A stretch of DNA of 57,528 nucleotides from the NCBI RefSeq assembly GCF_003075375.1, contig NZ_QDFT01000021.1, forward strand, positions 1-57,528, written 5' to 3'. The translations under genes and the position numbers were made by a program. The notes beneath the pieces are model-generated. The model ran no database searches. It worked only from the letters and a program-made list of their open reading frames with translations, and had not been told where the DNA came from. The stretch comes from Microbacterium testaceum. GTDB lineage: Bacteria; Actinomycetota; Actinomycetes; Actinomycetales; Microbacteriaceae. Each line of letters starts with the position of its first letter. Position 1 is the stretch's first letter. Positions 36,453 through 45,074 of this stretch are shown piece by piece.

Positions 36453-37864
36453 GCGACAACGCACTGGTCGCCGCCCCCGTCGATGCGGGACCCTCCGCGT
36501 TCGGAGGCGCCTATCTGCTGCAGGACGGCGCGGACCTCGCGCACGCCTTCCAAACGGGCAACTGGGTCGAGGGAGGTGTCGCCGCCTTCAGCACCGTTCT
36601 CGACGGCATCGGCGCCGTCATCGATCCGATCGGCACGCTCATCGCCAACGGACTCGGCTGGGTCATCGACCACATCGAGCCGCTGCGCGGCTGGCTGCAG
36701 GACCTCACCGGTAACGCCGCCGAGGTGCAGGCCTTCGCGCAGACGTGGACCAACGTCTCGGGTCGGCTGCGGCAGGTCGGGGGCGACCTGCAGCATCGGC
36801 TGTCCGACCTCGAGGGGATGAGCGGCGCGACCGTCGACGCCTATCGCGCCCACGTGCAGGAACTCGCCGATTCCGTCGCGTCGACCGGGACGTGGGCGGG
36901 TGCCGTGAGCGGCGGTCTCGACATCGCCGCCATGCTGGTTCAGGCCGTCTACGAACTGGTGAGGGATGCCATCTCGCAGGTCGTGGGCGTCGCCATCAGT
37001 GCCGCGATCACCACCGCCGCCACCGTCGGGTTCGGTGCGCCGCTGGCCATCGGCCAGATCGTGACGAAGGTGTCGTCCCTGGCGGCGCGCGTGGGGTCGT
37101 TCGTGACCAAGCTGCTGCGCTCGCTCAACGAGGCGATCCCCCTGCTCCGTCGCCTCAGCGGTGTCGTTGAAGAGGTCGCCGCGCGCCTGCGGGGTCGCGT
37201 CCCGGGCCACGGCGCCACCCCCGACGTGCCCACGCCGCACGGGTCGACCCCCGACGCGCCGGCGGCCAGGGCGCCCGAAGCGGATGCGCCCGCGGCATCC
37301 TTCCCTCGTAACGATCCCGCGCCGGCCGGTGGCGGACGGCTCGGCGGCGGCTCGTCGGTCCCCGAGGGGCACCGGCCGTTGACACAGGCGGACATCGACG
37401 AGCTTCCGGTCGTCCGCGACGGCACCCACATGGGTCCCGACGGGCGGCCCCTGCCCGACACCTGGTACCAGACGGGCGAACACGATTACGTCTACCACAC
37501 CGATGCGAACGGCCACATCGACCGCTTCCATGCGGAAGAGCTGCAGATCAAGACGCACGAGGGGCGTCTGTCGCACGACCCCGACACCCCCGGCAAGCTC
37601 GAGGGCGACCACGCCGGACACCTCGCGGGCGACCTGTTCGGCGGGTCCCCGAAGCTCGACAATCTCGTGAGCCAACTGTCGTCGATCAACCTCAGCGACT
37701 ACCGCAAGCTCGAGATCCAGTGGGCCGACGCACTGCGCGCCGAACCGCCGGGTAGCGTGTCGGTCGACGTTCGGCTGATGACCGACGCGAATGGACGGCC
37801 GACGAGTTTCGACGTGCAATCCCTCGTGAACGGTCGCCCCCTCGACCGCTTCTTCACGCAGTGA
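36449..37864 (+). CDS. type VII secreted toxin with C-terminal DNA/RNA non-specific nuclease domain
   Basis: A 471-residue polymorphic toxin. Residues 1-180 form helical WXG/LXG-like secretion segments, residues about 180-260 are hydrophobic, 265-320 a Pro/Ala/Gly linker, and 320-471 an Endonuclease_NS_2-type nuclease. Near residue 386 the sequence GDHAGHLAGDLFGGSPKLDN carries the catalytic His and the NLV...N metal Asn region. Upstream is its likely carrier, downstream its immunity genes. ATG overlaps the previous stop (ATGA). Target would be nucleic acid of competing cells, by family analogy. Confidence 0.85.
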   Translation: MSDNALVAAPVDAGPSAFGGAYLLQDGADLAHAFQTGNWVEGGVAAFSTVLDGIGAVIDPIGTLIANGLGWVIDHIEPLRGWLQDLTGNAAEVQAFAQTWTNVSGRLRQVGGDLQHRLSDLEGMSGATVDAYRAHVQELADSVASTGTWAGAVSGGLDIAAMLVQAVYELVRDAISQVVGVAISAAITTAATVGFGAPLAIGQIVTKVSSLAARVGSFVTKLLRSLNEAIPLLRRLSGVVEEVAARLRGRVPGHGATPDVPTPHGSTPDAPAARAPEADAPAASFPRNDPAPAGGGRLGGGSSVPEGHRPLTQADIDELPVVRDGTHMGPDGRPLPDTWYQTGEHDYVYHTDANGHIDRFHAEELQIKTHEGRLSHDPDTPGKLEGDHAGHLAGDLFGGSPKLDNLVSQLSSINLSDYRKLEIQWADALRAEPPGSVSVDVRLMTDANGRPTSFDVQSLVNGRPLDRFFTQ

Positions 37865-38313
37865 CCAGAATGGATTCCATGACCGAGCAGCAGATCCTCG
37901 ACGACCTCGTCTCGAGCTGGGTGTCACTGGCGCTCGAATACGCCCAGGGAGCGCCCGACCTCACCACGATCTACATCTACGTCTCGTCCGAGCGTGGATC
38001 GGTCTACCCCGAGATGTTCTTCGAGCAGGGCGGCGAGATCCGGTATCCCAGTGATGTGGTCGGCGTCGACACCGGCGTGGAGCGGGTGCGCAGTGTCCAC
38101 CGCTTCCAGTTCGAGGATCTCCGTGCCGCCGAGGCGAGATTCAGCGAGATCGGCGTGCCGCAACCGACGGAGTACCGCATCACCTTCGACGTGGCGACCC
38201 GCCGCACGGACATGACCCTGTCGCGAGAGCTGATCTACGCGAACGACCCGGTCAAGGTTCCCGAGCGCGGTCTGCAGTACTGGCTGGGGGATCGTGCTCC
38301 GCAGCCGTTCTGA
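37861..38313 (+). CDS. immunity protein for the nuclease toxin (YezG-like)
   Basis: A 150-residue protein with IYIYVSSERGSVYPEMFF, PTEYRITFDV and the closing LQYWLGDRAP. Layout and position resemble YezG/DUF600 immunity proteins, which neutralise LXG nuclease toxins; the match is moderate. GTG 37861 overlaps the toxin stop; ATGs at 37870 and 37879 are alternatives, and the paralogue alignment favours 37879. A second, broken copy follows. Confidence 0.75.
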   Translation: MTRMDSMTEQQILDDLVSSWVSLALEYAQGAPDLTTIYIYVSSERGSVYPEMFFEQGGEIRYPSDVVGVDTGVERVRSVHRFQFEDLRAAEARFSEIGVPQPTEYRITFDVATRRTDMTLSRELIYANDPVKVPERGLQYWLGDRAPQPF

Positions 38314-38331
38314 CCGAGCGGGGCAGTCGTC

Positions 38332-38765
38332 GTGAGTGCTGGATCCGACATCCTGGCCGGTCTCTTCGCCGCGTGGACCGCGCTCGCGGAGGAGTTCGTG
38401 GCGGGTGCCCCGGATGTGCGGGCTCTCTACATCTACGCCTCGTCCGAGCGGGGCATGACCGTCGCCAACCTGTACGTCGACCAGCGGGGCTCCGTGCGGC
38501 ATCCCGGCCGGGTCGACGGCATCCCCGGCGATACCGCGCGGGTCTCGCGCCTGCAGATCTGCTGACCGAAGATCTCTTCGACGCCGAGGATGCTCTCGCC
38601 GCAGCCGGGATTCCGCGACCGACCGAGTACCGGCTCCTCTTCGACCCCGTCACGCGCGCACTCGACGTTCAGCTCTCCCACGACGAGCAATACGCCGGCA
38701 ACGATCGGCGTTCGCCCATCCGCGGCGTCGAGTACTGGTTGGGCGATCGGGCTCCGACGCTCTGA
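38332..38765 (+). pseudogene. frameshifted paralogue of the immunity gene
   Basis: The first part (38332 to about 38552) encodes a protein similar to the intact immunity protein (AAWTALAEEFVAGAPDV, IYASSERG). It then meets a stop at 38563. The homology continues in another frame (LTEDLFDAEDALAAAGIPRP, PTEYRLLFDP, VEYWLGDRAPTL) to 38765. Alignment with the intact copy needs just one added base near 38552-38556, so a single-base deletion explains it. Could also be a sequencing error. Confidence 0.8.
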
Positions 38766-38767
38766 CG

Positions 38768-39433
38768 TCAGGCGCGGCGACGGCCGTCCAGGATCGCGCG
38801 CGTCGAGTGCGCGAGGTGCGCGCGCACGGCTCGCTCGGGGTCGCGCAGGGCCTCGACGACGTAGGCGCGGTGCTCGCGCGTCAACGCGCCGGGCGCGTAG
38901 GCGGGTCGCACGTGCGTGAGCAGCAGGTGCATCTCGCCGTCCAGCCGGCGGTACTCCTCGGCGATGCGGGGGCTGCCCGCGGCATCCACGAGGGCGAGAT
39001 GCACCCGCGCGTGCGCGGCGAGCGTGGCCGGCCAGTCCAGGGCCGTCTCGGCGCGATCCAGGTCGTCGAGGGCGTCGTCGACCCCGGGAGGATGGATGCC
39101 GCGCTCCCGCACGATGCGCACCGCTTCGGTCTCGAGGGCGCACCGCAGCTGCTGCAGGGCGATCAGGGCGTCGTCGTCGAGCAGCGAGACGCGCACCCCG
39201 CGGTACGGCTCGGCGGTGGCGAGACGCTCGGCGGTGAGGGCGGCCAGGGCGGTGCGCGCCGTGTGGCGCGAGACCCCGTGCGCCGCGCTCAGCTCCTCTT
39301 CGCGGAGAGGTGTGCCGGGGGCGAGCTCGCCCGAGAGGATGCGGGCGCGCAGGGCGTCGGCGAGGACGTCGGCGGCGCGGGGCCCGGGGGCGGCGGTGCC
39401 CCGGACCGACCCGTCACGCGGGGGCCGTGGCAT
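38768..39433 (-). CDS. GntR-family regulator (FadR subfamily)
   Basis: A 221-residue regulator: winged helix at about 25-85 (LRARILSGELAPGTPLREEEL, HGVSRHTARTALAALTAERL) and an FCD ligand domain (about 90-215) with Asp/His metal-site candidates. It overlaps the DMT transporter gene by 20 bases. A palindrome of FadR-subfamily form lies at the transporter's start, so self-control of the pair is likely. Confidence 0.88.
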   Translation of the reverse strand: MPRPPRDGSVRGTAAPGPRAADVLADALRARILSGELAPGTPLREEELSAAHGVSRHTARTALAALTAERLATAEPYRGVRVSLLDDDALIALQQLRCALETEAVRIVRERGIHPPGVDDALDDLDRAETALDWPATLAAHARVHLALVDAAGSPRIAEEYRRLDGEMHLLLTHVRPAYAPGALTREHRAYVVEALRDPERAVRAHLAHSTRAILDGRRRA

Positions 39434-40334
39434 CCGGAACCTCCTTCGTCCGACGCGCGGGAGCGGACACCACGGCGAGACCCACCGCGATGAGCGCGAG
39501 GCCGATGCCGCTCACGAGCGTCAGCTGCTCGCGCAGCACGAAAAGCCCCAGCAGGGTCGCCGCCAAGGGCTCGGCGAGGGTCAGGGTCGACACGGTGACC
39601 GCGCTGAGGCGTGCCAGGCCCCAGCCGAACAAGAGGTACGCCACCGCCGTGGTGACCACGCCCAGCCACAGGGCCAGGGCGAGTCCTGCAGGGGTCGCGA
39701 GCCACGCCGTGCCGGCGGCGAGGAGCACGGGCACGCTCGCGAGGGCGGCCACGCCGAACACCGTGCCCATGACGCGCGTGGAGTTCCACCCCCTCTCGAT
39801 CAGCGCCTTGCCGCACACCGTATAGAGGGCGTACGACATCCCCGCCCCCGCCGAGGCGAGCAGGCCGCCGGGGGCGAGGGCGATCGCCCCACCGGTGACG
39901 CCCGAGACGAGCACCACACCGGCCAGCGCGATGGCGGTGGCGAGCATCCACCGCGGTGAGGGGGCGCGGCGCCGGCGCACGGCATCCACGATCCCCGTCG
40001 CGATGGGGGCGGAGCCCAGGGCGACGACCGTGCCGATGGCGACGCCGTTCTCTCGCGTGCCGAGGAAGAACAGGGGCTGATACGCCAGGACGCCGACGGC
40101 GCCCAACGCGATGAGGACCGCCGTGCGGGCCGTGCCGCCGGGGACGCGCACGGGCGAGAGGGGGCGGGTGCGGCGGAGCTGTGCGAGGGCGAGGAGGCCC
40201 AGGATGCCGCCGCCCACGACGATCCGCGCGGCCCCGACCGCGACGGGGGAGGCGTCGACGTCGGCGAGGGCCTGGGCGGTGCCGGTGGTCGAGAAGCACA
40301 GCGCCGCGGCGAGGATCGCGAGGGCGGGAAGCAT
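39414..40334 (-). CDS. EamA/DMT-family transporter
   Basis: A 306-residue permease with ten helices in two EamA halves, beginning PALAILAAALCFSTTGTAQALA. A metabolite exporter is likely; the substrate cannot be told but is probably sensed by the GntR protein encoded next. Start at ATG 40334, 4 bases past the operator. Confidence 0.88.
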   Translation of the reverse strand: MLPALAILAAALCFSTTGTAQALADVDASPVAVGAARIVVGGGILGLLALAQLRRTRPLSPVRVPGGTARTAVLIALGAVGVLAYQPLFFLGTRENGVAIGTVVALGSAPIATGIVDAVRRRRAPSPRWMLATAIALAGVVLVSGVTGGAIALAPGGLLASAGAGMSYALYTVCGKALIERGWNSTRVMGTVFGVAALASVPVLLAAGTAWLATPAGLALALWLGVVTTAVAYLLFGWGLARLSAVTVSTLTLAEPLAATLLGLFVLREQLTLVSGIGLALIAVGLAVVSAPARRTKEVPDATAPA

Positions 40335-40338
40335 GGAT

Positions 40339-40355
40339 GGATTGTTACACAATCC
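40339..40355. promoter_or_regulatory. GntR operator
   Basis: GGATTGT-TAC-ACAATCC, a perfect 7+7 palindrome containing GT-N3-AC, the FadR-subfamily half-site pattern. It lies directly upstream of the DMT transporter start. Confidence 0.65.
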
Positions 40356-40382
40356 AGTCGACGGATGGGCACCCGCGGATGG

Positions 40383-40459
40383 GCCGTGCCCCCGCGGACG
40401 GCCGTGCCCCCGCGGACAGCCGTGCCCCGGACAGCCGTGCCCCCGCGGGCGGGCCGTGC
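40383..40459. repeat. degenerate tandem repeat, period about 15-18 bases
   Basis: Four to five units of GCCGTGCCCCCGCGGAC with small changes. It fills part of the gap between the DMT transporter and the next membrane protein. The remainder of that gap (40460-40620) holds no gene. Confidence 0.8.
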
Positions 40460-40632
40460 ACAGGAGCGGGCGGTTGGGCCGACACTCCGGACAGGATGCC
40501 GACACCTCGGCGTGTCGCGGCATCCGTCCGCCGTTGTGCTCGGGGTGGGCCGCGGCGGAGGCCGCCGTCATCGACCGCCTGACCGGGCCGAGCACCGGCG
40601 GACCCTCAGCTTGCGGCCGGTAACGTAGGCGC

Positions 40633-41571
40633 ATGGCGACCACGGCGGGGCGAGGCATGGTGGCGCTCGGCATCAGCGGCATCCTGCTGGCCTCCGGTGC
40701 CGTCATCGCGGTGCTGGTCGATCCCTTCACGCGCGTGCCCATGATGGTCGACGCCACCACCGAGTGGCTCGCGCGCCTGCTGCTGCTCCTCGGCGTCGCG
40801 TGGCTGGTCATCGGCATGCTCGCCGCCCGCACGAGCCTGGTCCGCCGCCCCGGCGCCGCCGCGGCCCGCGCCACCTGGATCGCCTCGACGCGTCCATGGC
40901 GCGCACGCGAGTCCACCCTCGGCGTGCTGCCGCTGGACCGCTGGCTGATGATCCTCGTGCCCGGCGGCCTGCTCGTGACGACGCGCATCGTGCAGACGCC
41001 GCGCGACGGGCTGTGGGGCGTCGCGGTGGCCATCGCGGGATGGCTGCTCTTCGCGTTCGCCGTGCGCCTGCTGCTGGGCAGGCGTTCCCCGTGGCCGATC
41101 ATCGCCGCCGTCGGCGGCGCGCTGGTGCTGCGCTGCGTCGTCGCCCTGGTGGCGGTGGCCCTGTCGGGGCCCGAGGGGGTCTGGCCCGACCTCTGGGCTC
41201 TCCCGGCCGTGCGCATCCTCTACCTGATGATCGCCTTCGCCCTCGTGGCGTGGGTGTTCGTCGCCGCCGGATGGGCGCTCTCTGCGCAGCTCGGCCGCCG
41301 TCGCGCCGGGGGTGTCGCCCTGGCCGGCATGGGCATCGGCTACGCGCTGCCCGCCGCCACGATCGCGCTGATGGGCGCGCGCGACGCGCTGCGGTCGTGG
41401 AACGAGCAGATCGGCATCCTGCCGTGGGACCTCGCGCGACTGACCGGGATGCGCGACGGCGCGTTCCCTATCGAGGTCGTCGCGGTGACGGCGGTGATCG
41501 GCGCCGTGGCGACCATCGTGGGGATGGCGCTCGCCCTGCCTGATCGCGTCTACGCCCGTCGGGTGCGCTGA
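40633..41571 (+). CDS. multi-spanning membrane protein of unknown function
   Basis: A 312-residue protein with seven or eight predicted helices and Arg-rich cytoplasmic loops (AARTSLVRRPG, STRPWRARES). The helix near residue 220 carries VAWVFVAAGWALS. No family recognised. TAACGT is 6 bases before the ATG, so leaderless. Monocistronic. Confidence 0.78.
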   Translation: MATTAGRGMVALGISGILLASGAVIAVLVDPFTRVPMMVDATTEWLARLLLLLGVAWLVIGMLAARTSLVRRPGAAAARATWIASTRPWRARESTLGVLPLDRWLMILVPGGLLVTTRIVQTPRDGLWGVAVAIAGWLLFAFAVRLLLGRRSPWPIIAAVGGALVLRCVVALVAVALSGPEGVWPDLWALPAVRILYLMIAFALVAWVFVAAGWALSAQLGRRRAGGVALAGMGIGYALPAATIALMGARDALRSWNEQIGILPWDLARLTGMRDGAFPIEVVAVTAVIGAVATIVGMALALPDRVYARRVR

Positions 41572-41678
41572 CCCCGGCATCCCTCGTCCGACTACCCGGG
41601 CATCCGGCCGCGCGCAAGCGCCCCGTGCACCGCGCCCGGCTGTCCTAGCGTGAGGATCCCGAGGGAAGGAACCCCACC

Positions 41679-42155
41679 ATGACTGACGTCACCCGCGCCA
41701 CGCCGGAACGCCGCGTGCTGTCGAGCTTCACCGACTACACCGGGGCGCAGGCCGCCGTCGACCGCCTCTCGGACGCGGGCTTCCCCGTCGAGCACACGGC
41801 CATCGTCGGACACGGCGTGCGCATCGTCGAGCAGGTGACCGGGCGGCTGACGAAGGGCCGCGCCGCCGGCCTGGGCGCCGCCTCGGGAGCATGGTTCGGC
41901 CTGATGATCGGTGTGATCGTCGGACTGCTGAGCCCGGGCGGGTTCCTCGGTTTGCTGCTGCTGGGCCTCGTGCTGGGTGCCGTGTGGGGCGCGGTCTTCG
42001 GCTTCGCCGGGCACGCGTTCACCGGCGGACGCCGTGACTTCTCGTCGGTGCAGGGTTTCGAGGCCGAGCGCTGGGACGTGACGGTGGATGCCGAGCACCT
42101 GGCGCGCGCGCAGTCGCTGCTGTCGGCGGGGGCGGCGGGCGAAGACCGGATGTGA
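41679..42155 (+). CDS. YflT/general-stress-protein-17M-like membrane protein
   Basis: A 158-residue protein. Residues 12-50 (RRVLSSFTDYTGAQAAVDRLSDAGFP, key motif FTDY..AQ..VD.L) match the heat-induced stress protein YflT domain. Two helices follow at about 65-88 and 90-113. GGGAAGGAA precedes the ATG and TAGCGT further upstream is a likely -10. Probably stress-related, by family. Confidence 0.85.
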   Translation: MTDVTRATPERRVLSSFTDYTGAQAAVDRLSDAGFPVEHTAIVGHGVRIVEQVTGRLTKGRAAGLGAASGAWFGLMIGVIVGLLSPGGFLGLLLLGLVLGAVWGAVFGFAGHAFTGGRRDFSSVQGFEAERWDVTVDAEHLARAQSLLSAGAAGEDRM

Positions 42156-42176
42156 CCCGGGCGCCCGCGCGGGGCG

Positions 42177-42230
42177 GGCTGCGCGCGGCGGCGGCTGCGC
42201 GCGGCGGCGGGCTGCGCGCGGCGGCGGCGG
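42177..42230. repeat. GC-rich tandem repeat upstream of pcrA
   Basis: Three units of about 16-17 bases starting GGCTGCGCGCGGCGGC at 42177, 42193 and 42210. Confidence 0.8.
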
Positions 42231-42281
42231 TCGGGGTCGGCGGGGCCGATGTCGGAGGCCCCGCTTAGACTTGACCCCGCC

Positions 42282-44711
42282 ATGACCGACGCCTCCACGC
42301 CTCTCATCGTCGGCGGTCCCGCACCGTCGGACGCCCGCCCCGACGCCGACCTCCTGCAGGGGCTGAACGGCCCCCAGCGCGAGGCCGTCACCTATCGCGG
42401 GCAGGCGTTGCTCATCGTCGCCGGTGCCGGGTCGGGCAAGACCAGCGTGCTCACGCGCCGCATCGCCTCGCTGCTGCGTACGCGCGAGGCCTACCCCAGC
42501 CAGATCCTCGCGATCACCTTCACCAACAAGGCCGCGGGCGAGATGCGCGAGCGCGTGCACCAGCTGATCGGGCAGAAGGCCGATGGCATGTGGATCTCGA
42601 CCTTCCACTCCGCGTGCGTGCGCATCCTGCGGCGCGAGGCCGAGCAGTTCGGCTTCACCAAGTCGTTCACGATCTACGACTCGGGCGACTCCCGCGCGCT
42701 CATCAAGCGGCTGGTCAAAGAGCACGAGGGCGACTCGTTCGGCCTCACGCCGGCCGGAACGCAGAGTCGCATCTCCAAGCTCAAGAACGAGCTCGCCGAT
42801 GCCGAGTCCTACGCGCGGTCCGCCAATATGAGCGACCCGGCCGAGCGCGTCTTCGTCGAGATCTTCTCGTCCTACCAGCGCGAGCTGCAGCGGGCGAACG
42901 CCTTCGACTTCGACGACCTCATCGCGCAGACCGTGTATCTGTTCCGCGCCTTCCCGCAGGTGGCCGACGTATACCGCAGGCGGTTCCGGCACATCCTCGT
43001 CGACGAGTACCAGGACACCAACCACGCGCAGTACGCGCTCATCCACGAGCTCACGCGGCCCGTCGGATCCGACGCCGAACCCTTCTCGTCGGGCGGGATG
43101 ATGATCTTCGAGGCGGAGCCCACGGGCGACGACGCCGCGTCGCTCACCGTCGTCGGCGACTCCGACCAGTCGATCTACGCGTTCCGCGGCGCCGACATCC
43201 GCAACATCAGCGAGTTCGAACGCGACTACCCCGGCGCCAAGGTTGTGCTGCTCGAGCAGAACTACCGCTCGACGCAGAACATCCTGTCGGCCGCCAACGC
43301 GGTCATCGCCAACAACTTCGACCGCAAAGACAAGAAGCTCTGGACCGACGTCGGCGCGGGCGACCCGATCATCGGCTTCACCGGCTACTCGCAGCACGAC
43401 GAGGCGCAATTCGTCGCCGACGAGATCGAGTCGCTGCACAAGAAGGGCCTGCCGTACTCAGGCGTTGCGGTGTTCTACCGCACCAACTCGCAGTCCCGTG
43501 CGCTCGAAGAGATCTTCATCCGCTCGGCGGTGCCCTACAAGATCATGGGCGGCACCAAGTTCTACGAGCGCGCCGAGATCAAGGACGCCCTCGCGTACCT
43601 GATCGCCGTCGCCAACCCCGCCGACGGCATGGCGGTGCGCCGCATCCTCAACCGTCCCCGTCGGGGCATCGGCGACGTCACCGAGACCGCGATCGCGCGC
43701 TACGCGGCCGAGCACGACATCACCTTCCGCGATGCGCTCGCCAACTCCGCGCAGATCGGCGTGGGACCCAAGCTGCAGAAGGCCATCGATCAGCTCGACG
43801 CCGTGCTCACCGAGGCGACGGCGATCATGCTGCCGGCATCCGGAGAACTCGCTCCCTCCACCTCGGTGACCGAGGGGCTCACCCTCCTGCTGAACAAGAG
43901 CGGCTACTTCGACGCGTTGCGGGCGAGCAAGGACCCGCAGGACGAAGCGCGCCTCGAGAACCTCGACGAACTCGTCGCCGTCACCCGCGAGTTCGCGCGC
44001 AACAACCCCGAGGGCACGATCATCGACTTCCTCACCGAGGTGACCCTCGTGGCCGATGCCGACGACCTCGACGACGCGTCCGGGTCGGTGTCGCTCATGA
44101 CCCTGCACACCGCCAAGGGCCTCGAGTACGACGCCGTGTTCCTCACCGGCGTCGAAGAAGACCTGCTGCCGCACCGCATCTCGGCCAACGAGCCCGGCGG
44201 ACCGCAAGAGGAACGACGTCTGTTCTACGTCGGCATCACCCGTGCGCGAAAGCGCCTGCACGTGTCGCTCGCGATGACCCGCGCGCAGTTCGGCGAGGTC
44301 ACCGTCGCCATGCCGAGCCGGTTCCTGCAAGAGATCCCCGCCGATCTGATCGACTGGCGTCAATCGCCGGGTGACGTCAACGGACGCGGGGGCTCGCAAT
44401 CCCGAGCGCTCAACGCGCGGGGACGCCGGCCCGGCCAGCCGGGCGGCAACCGCTACGGCGACGACCTCGTGCCGCTGCCCAAGCGCGCCCCGGCCGACCC
44501 CAGCAAATTCCCCAACCGCATCCCGGCCAAGGTCCGCGACAACGGCGACATGCAGCTCGCCGCCGGCGACCGCATCCGGCACGACGACTTCGGTGAAGGA
44601 CGCGTCGACGCCGTCACCGGCGAGGGCGCGAAGCGCGTCGCCCACGTGCGCTTCGACACGGTCGGGCCCAAGAAGCTGCTCGTCAAGATCGCGCCCATCA
44701 GCAAGGTGTAG
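42282..44711 (+). CDS. pcrA: ATP-dependent DNA helicase PcrA/UvrD
   Basis: An 809-residue superfamily 1A helicase. Motifs in order: Q (LNGPQREAV), I (GAGSGKT), Ia (TFTNKAAGEM), II (DEYQDTN), III (GDSDQSIYAFRGAD), IV (EQNYRST), V (LHTAKGLEYDAVF) and VI (YVGITRARKRL). The C-terminal Tudor-like domain (IRHDDFGEGRV...VRFDTVGPKKLLVK) marks PcrA. It unwinds DNA in repair and replication restart. TAGACT lies 10 bases before the ATG, so the leader is about 4 bases. Its final 78 bases are duplicated downstream. Confidence 0.96.
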   Translation: MTDASTPLIVGGPAPSDARPDADLLQGLNGPQREAVTYRGQALLIVAGAGSGKTSVLTRRIASLLRTREAYPSQILAITFTNKAAGEMRERVHQLIGQKADGMWISTFHSACVRILRREAEQFGFTKSFTIYDSGDSRALIKRLVKEHEGDSFGLTPAGTQSRISKLKNELADAESYARSANMSDPAERVFVEIFSSYQRELQRANAFDFDDLIAQTVYLFRAFPQVADVYRRRFRHILVDEYQDTNHAQYALIHELTRPVGSDAEPFSSGGMMIFEAEPTGDDAASLTVVGDSDQSIYAFRGADIRNISEFERDYPGAKVVLLEQNYRSTQNILSAANAVIANNFDRKDKKLWTDVGAGDPIIGFTGYSQHDEAQFVADEIESLHKKGLPYSGVAVFYRTNSQSRALEEIFIRSAVPYKIMGGTKFYERAEIKDALAYLIAVANPADGMAVRRILNRPRRGIGDVTETAIARYAAEHDITFRDALANSAQIGVGPKLQKAIDQLDAVLTEATAIMLPASGELAPSTSVTEGLTLLLNKSGYFDALRASKDPQDEARLENLDELVAVTREFARNNPEGTIIDFLTEVTLVADADDLDDASGSVSLMTLHTAKGLEYDAVFLTGVEEDLLPHRISANEPGGPQEERRLFYVGITRARKRLHVSLAMTRAQFGEVTVAMPSRFLQEIPADLIDWRQSPGDVNGRGGSQSRALNARGRRPGQPGGNRYGDDLVPLPKRAPADPSKFPNRIPAKVRDNGDMQLAAGDRIRHDDFGEGRVDAVTGEGAKRVAHVRFDTVGPKKLLVKIAPISKV

Positions 44712-44932
44712 CTCGCAGGCGCGCTGGGTCTGGGGCGCGTTCCTCGCTTTGGGGCGCGGATTCTGCGCCCGAACGGCAAGGCGCGTCGCCCGCGTGCGCT
44801 TCGACACGGTCGGGCCCAAGAAGCTGCTCGTCAAGATCGCGCCCATCAGCAAGGTGTAGCTCGCAGGCGCGCGCTCGGTTTGGGGCGCATTTCTCGTTTC
44901 GGGGCGCGAATTCTGCGCCCCGAACGGAAAAG
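44633..44932 (+). repeat. tandem duplication of the pcrA 3' end and its terminator
   Basis: Unit 1 starts at 44633 inside pcrA; unit 2 starts at 44781, a 148-base period. The first 90 or so bases, covering the last 26 codons and stop, differ by one base; the spacer beyond has diverged. Each unit ends in a hairpin (GGGCGC-N7-GCGCCC at 44752-44770; GGGGCGC-N7-GCGCCCC at 44901-44921). Unit 2 has no start codon and is not a gene. 44933-45062 is G/C-rich with no gene. Confidence 0.92.
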
Positions 44933-45074
44933 CGCGCCCCGAACCACCGCCGCGCCCCGCACCGCCGCGCATCGCCGCGCCGCACCGCGCGCGCGGCGCC
45001 GCGCCGCGCGCGCGGCGCCCGGCCGCTGTCACCGTCCGGGCCGGCGGCCCGACCTGCCCGGATAGGCTTGTCCA

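Noticed and set aside
38332..38765. Programmed frameshift joining the two halves of the second immunity gene
   Set aside because: No slippery sequence of the usual type at 38550-38560, and the intact paralogue needs no shift; a simple deletion explains it.
44781..44859. Second small gene encoding the PcrA C-terminus
   Set aside because: No start codon or ribosome site of its own; it is a duplicated gene end.
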